Shown here piece after piece: positions 22,721 through 35,890 of a stretch of DNA of 64,000 nt. The notes below the pieces were generated by a model. That model did not search any database. It was not told where the DNA came from and was given only the letters and a program-made list of their open reading frames with translations. Source of the DNA: Saccharina japonica (taxonomy: Eukaryota; Sar; Phaeophyceae; Laminariales; Laminariaceae); assembly GCA_008828725.1 (NCBI GenBank), contig MEHQ01001076.1, positions 682,001 through 746,000 of the forward strand. Reading direction: 5' to 3'. The position numbers were made by a program, and so were the translations under genes. Within the stretch, counting starts at the first letter, position 1, and each line of letters starts with the position of its first letter.

Positions 22721-24599
22721 CGTCTCCGGTGTATTTAACTTTTGTTCGTCGTTTCGAAGGCGCGGAAGACGGTGTCCGCTCGTCTTTACGACCTACTGCT
22801 GAAACCCGACAAGCGAGGTGAGATCTACCAGTTTGGTTTTGAGCTTGTGGATATATATGCTTTCTTGATTCCTGAACTTACTAATGTGTGCTTTTCCTCC
22901 AGTTGTTGTTAGAGAAATGGACCAGATGGGATCGGCGAAGTCTAGTTGATACAAGGCGTGTTCGTTATGGTCTTACATTTGGATGTGAGGTCAGTGCAAG
23001 TTTGTAGTGGAAACCCGCGCTTCTTTCATTACAGTCGATGTCTTCCCGCGGGCGTTATTTCTCCCTTAGACGCGATCCCCTTCGGATATTTGACCTGAAC
23101 GGCTAATGGTGCCACGTGTGGAATGTTCGGAACGGCACTGAGTACCTATTTGAGTTATTGTTGTTGGTGTTATATATGCTGTTCTTGTTCTTGTTGATGT
23201 TAATGCTGTGGCGGTCGTTATGTTATTGTGTAGCCGATGACGATTTTGTTATTGCTTCTTTTATTCGTGTTGATGGTGTTGCGGTTGATCTCCGCGGTGC
23301 GTGTACATGTACGTTTCCCCGGTGAATGTTTTTACTAGATAATCCTGAGCCGAAACAAAAAAGGTATACTCTGTGTGCTGTGTGTGTGCGTGAGCGAGGA
23401 ACGATGTCCTGTTAACCCCCCCCCTCACATCCACTCCAGGCGCACACACTCGTTTATATCCATCCAACTTACGAAACGACAGCGAAGACAATAACAAATG
23501 GACCCGAGGCGGACCGATAGCGGGTCGATTCCGTCAACCGAACCGGCGTGAGGAGGTGAGGCTCCGTCGTTGGAGCCTGTTTATCCTGCTCATGCTCGAA
23601 CCACCTCATCCAGGATATACGCGGCATCGTTCGTAAATACGATCCGAAACGCTTGGATATCGACTGGACCGGAACGCTTTTATTGAAGCCCCTAAACTGC
23701 CGCATATGATGCGACGGCAACACAACGTTTAATATCCGTCTTTACAGTTTAAATGTGGACTATTCGCGAGCCCCGCTCCACTAACTAAGACGCCCCCCCT
23801 CCCTTTCTTTAAAGAGAGTGTGGAAATGTTTTGTTTCCTCTTCGTTGTTTCGCATCGTATACGACGCTGAGCCATAGGCCAAATGCCCCCCCCCCTGCGT
23901 CGACGATGTTTGGTCCTTCTGAAAACAGTGATCCTGCCCCTTCCTCCGAAAAGAACTTCGCGCCCAAGGGCAAACTGAGGATTACCGAGTAAGGCACTCA
24001 GAAGAAGGGTTCGTCATATTTTCATTTCCACCCGTTCGTGCCTATCGACGCACTTCCCACACGACTTTGTTTCACCCGGTAAGACGCACACCTTCCAGCC
24101 TCCGGTCACGCAACACTATGATATCGAATGGTCATCTGGTTTGAAATCTGGTACAGGTTTAGAATGCGGTATTTGCTGTACCGACGGCGTATCGTTGACG
24201 CACGATAGGCATTCCCAGTTAAAAGATTCGCAAGCGCCACCCTCGGCATCATCAACTCAACAACCCCCCGCCCTATTCCCCATGTAGCGGGTGCCCTCAC
24301 GATATGTTTGATTCGTCGTTTGTCAAGGAATACTCGAATACGACCTCATTATGACCATAAAACGTCCTTCAAGATTCAACGGATAGCAGTGCGGGCACGT
24401 TCGTCCTAGCTTCATCGTTTCTCATGATACACCACCCACATGTAGCGGCTTCATCTTCCCCCCAGCACCCCACCCCCCCCCCGCGTCTCGCGCCCCCGCC
24501 CACCGCCGCCACCGTGCAAGCGATGCCCCAACGAGTTGTATTTGGCAGTTACCGCTTTGACCATCTCCCGACGTCGACCTCTCGAACGTTTCCGTCTCT

Positions 24600-25260
24600 G
24601 AGCATCGTTTATCCTGCCAAACGTTGTAAACCCCCTCCTTTCCGAAGCAGGAAGACTAACGTTATCTCCAACAGGAAAGACGGACATCGCAGGCGCGCCG
24701 GATGTGGTCTAACCCGCGCCCTTAGTGACGGCACGATGCGCGGTTCGTACCGAATGCCACCCACGCCCGCGACTAAATCGTTCTGGAATACCTCGTTCAT
24801 CAAGGACGGATCGATGTTGCTGAGATGATAATCCTGTTTTTCCCGCGCTGTCTCGGGGGGCATCCGCATCGACAAGCTGTCCGGGTTCCGACATGTAAAG
24901 TCTCGGACGGTTTCGCAACACGTTCAAAGGCAGAGAACAAACCCCGGCTCTACCTCGTTGAGTCTGTACACATGACCGGTTACACGGGTCACCTAGGTCC
25001 TACCGACGTTGATTCTTGGAGGACCTTCTTCCCGACACCGGTGAGCTTTCCTGGACGCCCGACGCGCTTGATGATGCCCTCTCTAGCCTCGTAGCTTTGT
25101 GTCGTCCCAAACGCCTGATATGTAGTGACGCGACGCAGGTGCGGTCTTCTCAAGTCGGGAGGGCAATAGTCAGGGGGTTCAGGGCCGTTTCCACCTGGTT
25201 TCCACCCAATCCCGAGCCCTCCTTGACCGTGCGCAAATGGTGAGGCTTGTTCGGCCACAA
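24600..25260 (-). pseudogene. Coding-like remnant, unassigned
   Basis: Minus-strand pieces read like protein (for example DYHLSNIDPSLMNEVFQNDL near 24,800), adjoining a second piece near 25,100. Broken; likely part of the same fossil block as 20,200-22,720. Confidence 0.3.
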
Positions 25261-25579
25261 CACCAATCCCGCGGGGTGCTCCACAGGGGCCTACGAGTGG
25301 TCTGATAGCCAGATGTTATACGCGGTAATCTCTGCCACTCCGCGGTACATGTACGCGGGAGTGAGGGAGCATCTCAGCGTGAGGGCGGCGGCCTAGTTGC
25401 CCTGCCCTCCCAGGTCGTGCTCAAGCCAGTACAAGTCGATCTAAGCCGGCGATAACATAGTATTTAAGAGAGCGCATCAGCAGGGAATACAAATAGCCGT
25501 TCGCCATGGGATATCGTCGCATGGAAAGCGTCGAAGCCATGGTACACTGGCGCGGAAACCCTGTGTTCGCCCTGGCATG

Positions 25580-26280
25580 CGTTCAACATGATGGGGTTTC
25601 ACGATAACGACCACAGAGACGATACGCACGCTAGTGACTTCGATAACGAGGATCTTGATTTTACTACTAGCAAGGCGTTGCTCTCCGCCTTACAGGAACG
25701 ACTGACCCAGACATTATCTTCTGGATACATAACCCATCTTTTTAATGCGATCGTAGCCTGTGCGAAGCCAGTTCAAACACTCGTATTGCGAGGGCGCCGG
25801 GGGACAAACACGCATAAGCACGAGCGTGAGCGGCAAGGAGGCAGTCGACGCCGATGCAGAGAGCATGGGGAGCTTTGCTTGAGACATGGGCCCGTCGGCC
25901 CAGGCGGCGTCGTGACCAAACATATTTGAGGTACACGATAAGAGCGCATTCTGCCACGGTTTACATTGCATTACTTGTATCGTGCCGTTTCCGTAGCTGT
26001 GCAAATGGCAGAGGGTGGCGACACCATGGGCCGACCCATTGCCGTTCGCGTTACACCGTATTCTGGGCGTAGAGGGGAGGTGGCGATTCGAATAACACCG
26101 GGCAGAACAACAACGACGAAGACGATGACGAAAACGTAGAACATGGTCTTGATTTCGACTTGCACACGAGCGACCGAGACCTCGTAGACAGTAAACCATC
26201 GACAACCGGGAATATTCGAGGTTGCGTGGAACCCAGTTCGGAACTGCCAGAATTCGCCGCGTGTTGGCAGATTGCGTGAA
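25580..26280 (+). pseudogene. Coding-like remnant on the plus strand, acidic
   Basis: An open stretch from 25,588 begins MMGFHDNDHRDDTHASDFDN and is rich in Asp and His. Another near 26,090-26,270 is rich in Asn, Asp and Glu. Opposite strand to the neighbouring remnants. Broken, unassigned. Confidence 0.3.
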
Positions 26281-28600
26281 AATAAGATGAACCTATCGCG
26301 GCAGCGATTCGTCACAGACATGAGCGATGCCGCCAACAGATTCGACAACTGCAAGTAGGAGCGTTACGTGGATGTGACGGCTGGAAACCTCTCGCCTGGC
26401 AAGCATAACCCCCGGCGGGTGAGGCGGTGACAGCACATCGAATCCAGCGGCCGTATTTGCGATAAGAACGATGACCACAAGTCTCGACTACGAAAGACCT
26501 AGCTGCAAGGAATGTTCAAACGTCAGTCGCGTCGGTGCTCCCAGCCCGAAATCAAAGTGCAAGATCAAACCGCGTGTACAAAACGAGACGCTACGAGGGC
26601 ATCGACCGCGCCGCTCCTAGTCGCGACGAAGATATCTTCGCCCCCTCGCGTGCCGGAGAAGTGATTGAATGTACCTCGGCCGTAGGTGCGGCGGTCGAGG
26701 CGCTAAAGGGCGTGTCTGTCGGGGAAGGGGCTCACGAACGAGGACAATGCACACATCCACAGAGTGCGGTCCATGCGCCTCCTACGAGATTGCACACATG
26801 CCGAAATCGCGAAGAACCTATGGAGACCAAGGACGGGGATCGCGACGGCTGCGACAAAGACTGCAACCTGGCCGTCCGGGGATGATTGTGCTACCTGTTC
26901 GGCGGGATGAACTGTATGGAGTCGTCATTGCAACTGTAAATCGTGGGGCATACCAGGGGGACAAAGGCCATCGGGATGGAAAGGAGAGGGGGGGGGGAAG
27001 ACGAGGATGCTTCCGAGTGGGCACTGGTCACTATCCAGGACAGGTGGCAAATCTGAATGATTTTACCGCAACATACTCGAGGACTTCGATGGGATCATAG
27101 TGGACGATCGCTAGACGTTCACCCTGGTCCTGGCATACGAGCGCGAGGATTCATGAATCGTTAGGTGGATAACGGAAGCATACACCCTTTATGGCGACAC
27201 ACCGGTGGTTCAAGGACCGGAGCGACGAAGATTATAATTTTATCTCGACCTTTCATGGGACACCCTGCTCGGGTCTTGCCCTCTTTCAACTTTTCTTCGT
27301 CCCTTACGGTCTCGCTTTTTGAGTGGATGAGTAGGTGTGTAAGAAGGGCACTCGTAAACATCTGCACGATAACTAATGATACCTCCCTCCCGGACGTGAG
27401 CACATACACAAAGCACGAATTATGCTGGAGGGTCAGCGATGCTTTGGGAGATTCTGGAGTCTGGACGAGTGGGTTCTGGCCCTCTCATATCGGATGTGTC
27501 TCTTTTAATCGTCTTCATTTTGTTTCGTACTTGTTTGTGTGGAGGAATGACCTAGTGAGGCGACTAGATGGTGTATGAGTCAGTATGGTGTGCTTGTAGG
27601 TTGGTTTGTGGGTGGGTGTGTAGGTTGTTGTGTCTATGAGTGGGTCGTATTTCACTGGGATAGAATAGTGGCGCTGTTCCAGTTGGCAAGCCGTAGTGTT
27701 TTAAGCTAGTAGTTTTCACTAGCTGCATAACTTACGGTGCACAGGTCATGTGGTGTCTTTTCCCGCATTCAACACTGAGCTGGTTGTACCATGGGTATGC
27801 CCGAAACGTCACTGGTGAGGAAATATCGTTGTAAGCGATTGCCTTTGTTTGTTATTTGCGAGCGTTTGACATGGAGTGAGATTAATATCAAAAGGGGTAA
27901 GGCGGCGTTTCATTCCCTGATTTCTTCGTTCTTCGCGTAGCGTTCGATGGGGTTATCGTCGTAATGGTTGCAGTTTTGTTTGTTTCGAGAAATCCGGTAG
28001 CCCGCGAAGAGTACACAAATAGCGACGGCGTTGAAGTCTAAAGTCAGACGAGGACTTCGTATACTACGATGAGTTTGGAGAACCATTGTCTAGTACCGTA
28101 ATGTTCGTTGACAAAGCGGTAGTACTAGTGTTTGCAGTTACGGTTCCAGGACCAGTAGCGATTAACTCACAGTAGCAACAGCAGCTCCGGTGATAGCAGT
28201 GATAGAGCAAATGTTAGACTTAGTAGAAGAGTAAATTATCCGTACCTAATAATTGCCATTTTCAATATCACAACCCAACATGGAGCGAGACATCGTCCAT
28301 CAAGAAGAAGGTATTCCTGCCATAAAACAAAAATAACGGCTTATCATCCATCGCTCGATCAGCCGCTCAATCGGTCATGGCACCTTCGACCCCTGCGTCT
28401 CCCGGTGTGCCGGCATGTCACTCGGACATGAGCATCGTCGGCCCCGTCGACCCCTTCGGCTCGCCATTGCTCGGTTGATGGTATCATTCGGGGCTACCTG
28501 TTTATCACGTCGTCCCTCGCCGGTCCTTCGCTTCTTTGGGGATCCTCGTGCCCGGCCATTCGACCCCCATGAGCGTTCAGTAGGGACTACCCCCGACTGC

Positions 28601-31600
28601 AACGCGTTCAGCTACCCGGGACTCGTTTCATTTTAAAAACGCACCCTCAATCTGTGATCAATGATCAACTCCATACTAAATGGGTGTTTCCTACCCACGT
28701 TGGTCGATGGAACGCCGACCATGCGCGATCGCTCGCCCGTCACTCGCTCGAACAGACTCTTGCAGTCTTGTAGACTCATATTTGAGACATTGTAAAGTTT
28801 CTCGCTACATTGCGTTCACCGAACCCTCTGCGGACCCTTGGGGCCGCCTACGCTCGCCAACAGAGTACCTCAGACCAGAAGTTTATTAACGTAGCCTCTG
28901 CCTGACGAGAATCTCACTCTCGTTATCTTAAGCGCGTATTCTATCGACGCCACGCTCCTACTGTTGACACTACGACGTGTACGCCGAACGTTCGACGTTG
29001 ATACGGAGCTGAGACTGGTGTGTTGGTTGTGGGGATTTCACGGCGACAGGGTGACAATTCGTTTTACGTCTATCGTCTACATGGGGACACGCCAGGCCTC
29101 GAATCTGTAGAAGAATATCTCGGTCTGATAGTCGAAGAATTTTTCTCTCCTTGGTCGGGATCTAACAGGATACCATAGATGATAAGGCTGACCTTCTGTT
29201 TCTGGCTGCAGTGATTGCAGCGAGTGTCGAGGAGCCCCGGATGACCCGAAATTCTCCTTGTTGACGCTTGCTGTCGATTGCTCCTTCTGTAGCTTGCTGC
29301 TTCTGTATGGTTCCATCGCTTAATACTGCTGTTGCTGTAAATAAATATCAGAATGTAGCACGATTCCTCTTGCAAGTGCTGCTTCTCCAAGAACAGTGTG
29401 CTCTCAAATGACCCAATAGCATTATGACTTTCCCATTATGCACATATGCGAAGGTGTTCACGTATGACTATCCTCCGATGAAAATCTTGCTATTCAGTCA
29501 GTTTAGCTAAAGTACGCTATTGGTATGACTACGAAGAAACGCCAACTAATAGCTGTGCAATGTTCAGCAGCTGTAAACAAGTTCGTACCAGCTTGAAGTA
29601 AGGATATACACCTACAAGTCATATCTAGCCCCTCGACACGACAACTTTACACGTGTCGACCGCAGATTATATTTACAAGCCACACACGACATTGTCGACT
29701 CCTCCGTGGACCCGGAATACAAACAAGTACAAACAGACATGTCGAGGTCGGCTATGAACGATCGACGCGTGTCTTGTAAACCTGGTCTGGGGTTGTTGTC
29801 GATCTACAGCAGTAGTACTTCCGATTGAAGCCCACGTCTGTGTGCGCTTTTTCTCGATCGTGCCTCGCGTAGCTCGTCTCTAGCGACAATGCCGGGGGTT
29901 ACCTCGGGCGTGCTTTCGCCGTTTCCCGGCGAATCGTTCTTTTTTCCTGTGGTTGTTTATGTAACAGTCATTCCGATTCAAAGTGCCTACTGCTACATAC
30001 GGTTGCACATCCGGTTAGGCCAAATCGTATAAAAAGCTGGGTGGTTCGCAAGATAGCATTAATCTCTTGTTCTCCCTAGGTCGACGATTCGATTCTACCC
30101 GACTAATTGTGCTTATTGAGTATGTGTGTCACTTCCTCCTCCATGTCTGTTTGATGTCATGTATTTACGCTTATTGTTTATGACAACCGACAACAGTGTT
30201 GTTGAATCACGTGGTAACATATCGTTTGATACAGTACGGACAGGTATGATATGCAGTAGGTATACGCAGGTACCATTATCGTATTGATAGTAGTGCTGCG
30301 GCTGTTGTTCTATCAACGAGGGTCGGTCTGAACTATCGCCAGGTTGAAGTAGGTTCAGCAGGGGAAACACGGACAGACCAGATATGAGCGGCACCTGATA
30401 TTAAATCTCGAAATAATTGAGTGGGATTTTCATGGTACATCATTCTGGGGAACGTATGATACATGATGAATACCTGGTTTACACGTTGTGCCGGATTGTA
30501 TTTGCCATGTTGCTGCTTTTCGGTGTTGGCAATGACCAACAACGTTTATTTATTGGTAATGTATGACATGGCATAGTATCTCACGAGCAGGTGTAAATAC
30601 ACTTTCGAGTGCACCTCTTGATTGTACGACCGAGAGCCAGTAGGCTGAAACGACACCTTGAATTAAAGCCAAGGTCGGAAACACCAGCTAAACCAGATGA
30701 GAGCGATAGGTGGTGGTAATATTCGAAACATTTAAGTCCGCGTTTCGTGTTACTCCGTGTTCAACCCCGCGTTATCATTGATCAAACGATGTATGGCGGG
30801 ATGGCTTAATGCGTTCCGGTTGGCAAACAACTGTTGCTGTACAGTCAATGAGCGATGGAAAAATATGTGTTTGGATCAGTAAATCTGACTCAGGATTGTT
30901 TGTTTTCTTCATTCAAACACGATGTATATATGTATTTCCATGTACCCCTTGGCAGTGCTGTCGCCCTTACGGTGTCGAGTTTCCGGCATCCTGTGGAGTA
31001 CATGGATGCGCAGAGCGACGATGTAGACCAGACCACCACAGTGTGTAATGTGTTTTGTACTGCGGTACATCATGTTGCTTTTGCTGCAGCCGCCGTGTAA
31101 GTTTATGTTCAAGCCCTACTGCTGAGGTAGTGCGCACGAGGGGCCCAAACCAACACTTTTCTTGCGTAACCCCCACGTGGACTGCTTTGAACAGGCTTCA
31201 TTTTACTGCAGTGTGTTTGATGGAGAAACGGCCCGAATCCAAACATCGTGATAATCGAAGTTAACTTTAATGTATGGTCAAATACACGATTTCAATATAT
31301 GCCATTCCGACAGAAAGCCTCGCAGCTTCTACATGTTTGTTTGAAACAAAATGTGATGATAGTGCTCCTACGTCCGAGAGAAACACGCAGTGTGTCGAAG
31401 ACACAACGTTCCCAGGCATCTTGTTCATTCAGGGAAAGGGAACCGCCATCCCTCGTTGGCTCAAAGTGGCCTTCTGCTGGGTTCGATGGTTGTTATCGCT
31501 AGATCTGATCCAAGTACCGGTATGGTGGTCTTGGTTCTATGAAACTTGCAGATACGTGTGACAGTATTGAAGTGCCGACGGAGGATATGCAGGTATCATC

Positions 31601-33268
31601 TTGTGTGCGGTGTTTACATGGCAGTTAACGTTAAGTCACCACGCCAACACGGTTACGTTTTCGTTCAAATATCTGACGACAGCAAGGTGCGGCGAGACGA
31701 CAAAATTTTTTTTTCCGTTTCTGAAGAAGCTGTTTTTGATACGAAGTTTCAAAAATATTTATGCAAAACTTTGCCTTCTTGCATGACGGAACGTTTAGCA
31801 TTACTCACTGTAAATACCCCTTGATTAAGGACGCCTTACGATTATTCTGTTGTTTTGGAGAAGCAATCGGGGAGAAGAAATAAGGCTATTACTAAGGCAG
31901 TTTCAGTTTTGCGGCAAGGAACAATCCAATTCACGGAACAACTTTCAACTCTGTCCGAAAATTAAGAGTTTCACGCCATCAAGCACTCAAACCTCATGGA
32001 AAACTCGCCCGCGCAATGCTAGAACTCAAAACTAGTCTATAACACACCTTGGACATGTAGCTCTGACTCTGCTGCAATGCGCTATCACGTGCTGGTCACA
32101 ACTACGCTCTGAACCAGGTGTGTACCGAGGGCCACGATTCATACTACGATGTATCGCTGCATTCATCTGATTGGCTAAACTTATTACGTACGTACAAAAC
32201 TCACATTCTCTCATTCTTCCGAGAATATTCTGCATATGCTGATCGTATTGCCGATCCATACATTTTGCCACAACTACAATTTAATTGTTTTCTGCAAAAG
32301 TCTGGACTGTGGTTTTCTGAGTTCCTGGAATACATGTATTGACACTTCACCAGTTGAGAAACAGCTATTTAATGAACGCCGATTGTGAAAAAAACATATA
32401 AAAACATCAGCTCGTCGGGAACTCGAGTTATCGTTCGTACTGAGGGCGTCGTCTGAAACTTTCGCTGGGTGAATTGACGTCGTTGGTTTGTCACAAAGCA
32501 GTACAGAACACCTAACAGGAAAGCGAGCAACAATAAACACGTTTTTTAAATCTACAAAAGTATTTCATAGTGGTGTCGATACACTGCAATGAGTGTAGAA
32601 CATTTTGATTATCAAACAAAGTATCCAGCCTGAACTAGCTATCCTGTTTCTCACTTAGATGTTCGCCACGGTAAATACATTTGTCAACGCCTGGAAAAAA
32701 CAGGGCAATCCCAAATCAAATCGACGTACCCTGAAATTTACCTGCATTCCCTACCTGTACAGCAGAACGCCCTGACATTCATCGTGGTATTTCTATACGG
32801 ACCTCAGCATGGGTGTTGACGCGTTCTACGATAGAGGTAGCACTTTTTGGCTTACATCGTCTCTGGATGATAGCTCTCCTTAACCGCAAAACGTCGGGCT
32901 TTCATTCTTGTGATGCAAAAGTGTTCATCGTATACTTGGGCAATGGTATTTGCCATCAAGTCACCTATTTCGTTTCCTCCAGAATGACGTTTCGGGTGAA
33001 GTGTAGAACTCCTCAAGTGACCACCCACAGAAAATACATGGAGCACCTTTACCGTAGCATGCCTCTAATATGACCGACTCCACATGGCTTGCGACGATAC
33101 AAGCATCAAGAGCAGGGAATCTACTCTCCTGATCTTATTGATGGCCTCCGCTACCCGCAGGCAAAGGGCGAGTCCGGCTGTATCGAGCTACTTTGTGTTC
33201 GGTTTGGAACCGTCACCCACAGGCACAAATATTTAACACAGACGAGAGAACAGACATACCGATAACAA
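28601..33268. other. No firm gene; weak coding-like stretch 30,850-31,820
   Basis: Plus-strand frames near 30,855-31,098, 31,274-31,500 and 31,620-31,820 have protein-like composition, and the first ends at a good donor (GCCGT|GTAAGTTT at 31,098-31,099). I could not find acceptors of matching phase for the next pieces, so no gene model is offered. The rest of the stretch holds only short frames and TIR copy C (32,818). Confidence 0.3.
32818..33065. mobile_element. Small TIR element, copy C (inverted)
   Basis: Starts GACGCGTTCTACGATAGAGG and ends CACCTTTACCGTAGCATGCC, an inverted pair. Its reverse complement aligns along its full length with copies A and D, so it sits in the opposite orientation. 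The frame on its minus strand keeps MKARRFAVKE, which matches MKVRRISVKE in copy A and MKIRQVLVKE in copy D. Confidence 0.78.
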
Positions 33269-33510
<242 letters not shown>

Positions 33511-35388
33511 TAAAAGTCTTGTACGTAGGCAGACGTGATACGCTTTTGTTTGTTGATGTGATACAGAGACCACTTGAGACAAAAACACAACACCCACATA
33601 AGTACCCAAGAACATACGGTACTACATAGTAACACCCCCCGCCCCCCCCCGCCGCCGCCGCTGCCGCGTACCATAAGCTGGAACCTGTTGAACCCGATAT
33701 CATAGCATCGATCTACACCATTCAGGAGTTCGCGTAACACGAGCAACGCATGACATCGCGGAGGAATATACAGCATAAACATATTACTAAAAACAAACTT
33801 GATAAAACATTTCGATCAACACATCCCGAGAAAGAATCCAAACTCCATACAATTCAACCATTACTTAAGATACCCCATGTCAATCATGAGACCGAACGTT
33901 TCGAGAAGAACCCCCCTAAGCCAAAAGTTACGAAAATGCATGTATCCAAGCATACGAAAACAAGAAGTTCCCCCCGTTTGTTTGTTGGTTTGCACAAAAC
34001 TACGGGAACTAGACTCTAAAAAATTACAGTTGTAAAAGGGTTGAAACCTCTCCTACTTCCTAATTGCCTCTAAAAGTACATTGCAGTTCTAAATTCATAA
34101 TGCAGGTTCAAGTCTCTTATTAATTGAATGGATTTATCTGCCCTGTAGTTAAACTTTTTAATCGCACACCTCATTGTATTGCCTGTACATTATGTAATAT
34201 ACGGCCTCATAAACGAATAAGCAAATAAATAAATAGTATATGCCAAATCCGCATTACACAGTAGTATGCACACTATATATATCTCACACAGCTTCAAAAT
34301 ATATGACGTGTTACAAAGCCTTCAATCTCACGTAGGGAACATTATGAGTATCTTTACGTAGCGAAAACAAAAGACAATACGAAGACTTTTGCATGTGTGT
34401 ATTATGGTAATGTTCTGAAACAGTAATGCCAGATATACTTCCTATCTAGAGGATATTTTAAGTTGCGTGCAGACCAATCAGTTTACTTTCCACAGATAGA
34501 CACACAAACCCTGATATTTTCACGTAGACTGTGATTGTGGTTTCTTCATATACAGGATGTAAACGTGCTCCATAAGGCAATGTACAACCCGCAAGTACGC
34601 GCAATAAACGTATAACACTCAGCTCGCGAAGATAAGATTTGGCGAAATTCTCCATCTCCGAGATTTTGTTTCGAAGTATAACAAACGAATATCGAGTAGG
34701 GGTACCCCCGCCCATCACCAAGCACGTGACCCCTCTGCGCGCCCCCAATTTCTGATGCCGGGCGGGCATCGACGGCACTCGGATACCGAGCGTGCTCAGC
34801 GAGTCTAGAGCATCGTGTCGGCTATATAGTGGGAATATTGAAACAGAGGCTCGCACCAACAACAAGGAGCGTTACGAGTGTGCATAACACGGGCGGCCAG
34901 ACATGTTTATCTCGGACAATTTATCACATCCCCTCCACCATTATTATCATTATTGCCATCCAACAATGTGCATCGTGAGCTTCAATGTTGATCAATACCC
35001 TTCAACAAAGCAGAAAACCACGGAAACAAAGGACACCTATGCGCAAAGTCTAACTCATTGATATGTCTACTTCCCGCTATTCGTTGTCCACAATACTCCA
35101 TTGGTTGTCCTCGCTCCCTCTTTCTTCTCAATATGCAGTCTTAACGTTATGTTTCCCCTCCACCATCCCTCCACGAGGCCGTAGAGACCGTTCCCGGCTG
35201 ACGGTCGGGTGAGTGCAGACTTGTTCTTGGTTGAGGGTCTGTCGAGCTAGCGCTTGAACGCAACCGCTTAAGACTGCGTATGTAGCAGCTGTACTTGTGC
35301 ACCGCGTGGCTGTGTCATACGAGTACTACTACTACTGCTGTTATACCAGACACAATATATATCATATACAAACCTATACAAGGCGTCA

Positions 35389-35477
35389 AATATGAACATC
35401 AGTTTGTAATATACGACCTTGATCAGCCCTAGGTGCGCAATTTATCGAGGTGGCCGTATCAAACTGATGTTCATATT
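35389..35477. repeat. Foldback with 18-bp perfect arms
   Basis: AATATGAACATCAGTTTG at 35,389-35,406 is the exact reverse complement of 35,460-35,477. The inner sequence continues the pairing imperfectly (ATACGACC against GGCCGTAT). Could be a miniature element or a transcribed hairpin. Confidence 0.85.
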
Positions 35478-35811
35478 CGTTTTTGACCGAAGCTCTTCGG
35501 GTTGAGCTGTGTAGGATTCTGTTTTTTATCGTTTGGTACAAAAGGGGGTCAGTTTAGAACCTAGAAACATATTGCACAAAAACGGCCCTAGAGGGGAAAG
35601 TAAACACAGACAGTGATAAACAACACAGCTGGATGAAGGCTATATTTAAATTTACCATACAGCAACGACAATCAATCACATGGCAAACACGTCATAGTTT
35701 GGCTATAGATGTTTACATCTGTGCTTCGTCGATTGCTAAACGATCACACCTATGTATCAAACTATGCCCCAACTAATGTGTTTGGCATCTTCCAGAACCA
35801 GCTACACAACT

Positions 35812-35890
35812 TGTTTAATCGTTACCCCATGATCACCAGAATATTAAGTATGTTTAATCGTGTACTCCATGATCACCAGAATATTAAGTA
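35812..35890. repeat. Tandem duplication, about 39-bp period
   Basis: TGTTTAATCG, then CCATGATCACCAGAATATTA and AGTA, occurs twice in succession with a few differences in the middle. Confidence 0.88.

Larger units (their letters stand above)
18200..28600. mobile_element. Fossil insertion block, origin unassigned (possibly viral)
   Basis: By eye this block is richer in G+C and has different word use from its flanks (not computed). It holds several stretches that read like old protein-coding sequence, on both strands, all broken. The best are minus 18,380-18,610, minus 20,200-22,720, minus 24,600-25,260 and plus 25,580-26,280. I recognise no family. The size, the strand changes between stretches and lack of splice sites would suit a decayed large DNA virus or large transposon, but a decayed host gene cluster is also possible. 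Borders are approximate and no terminal repeats were seen. Confidence 0.4.
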
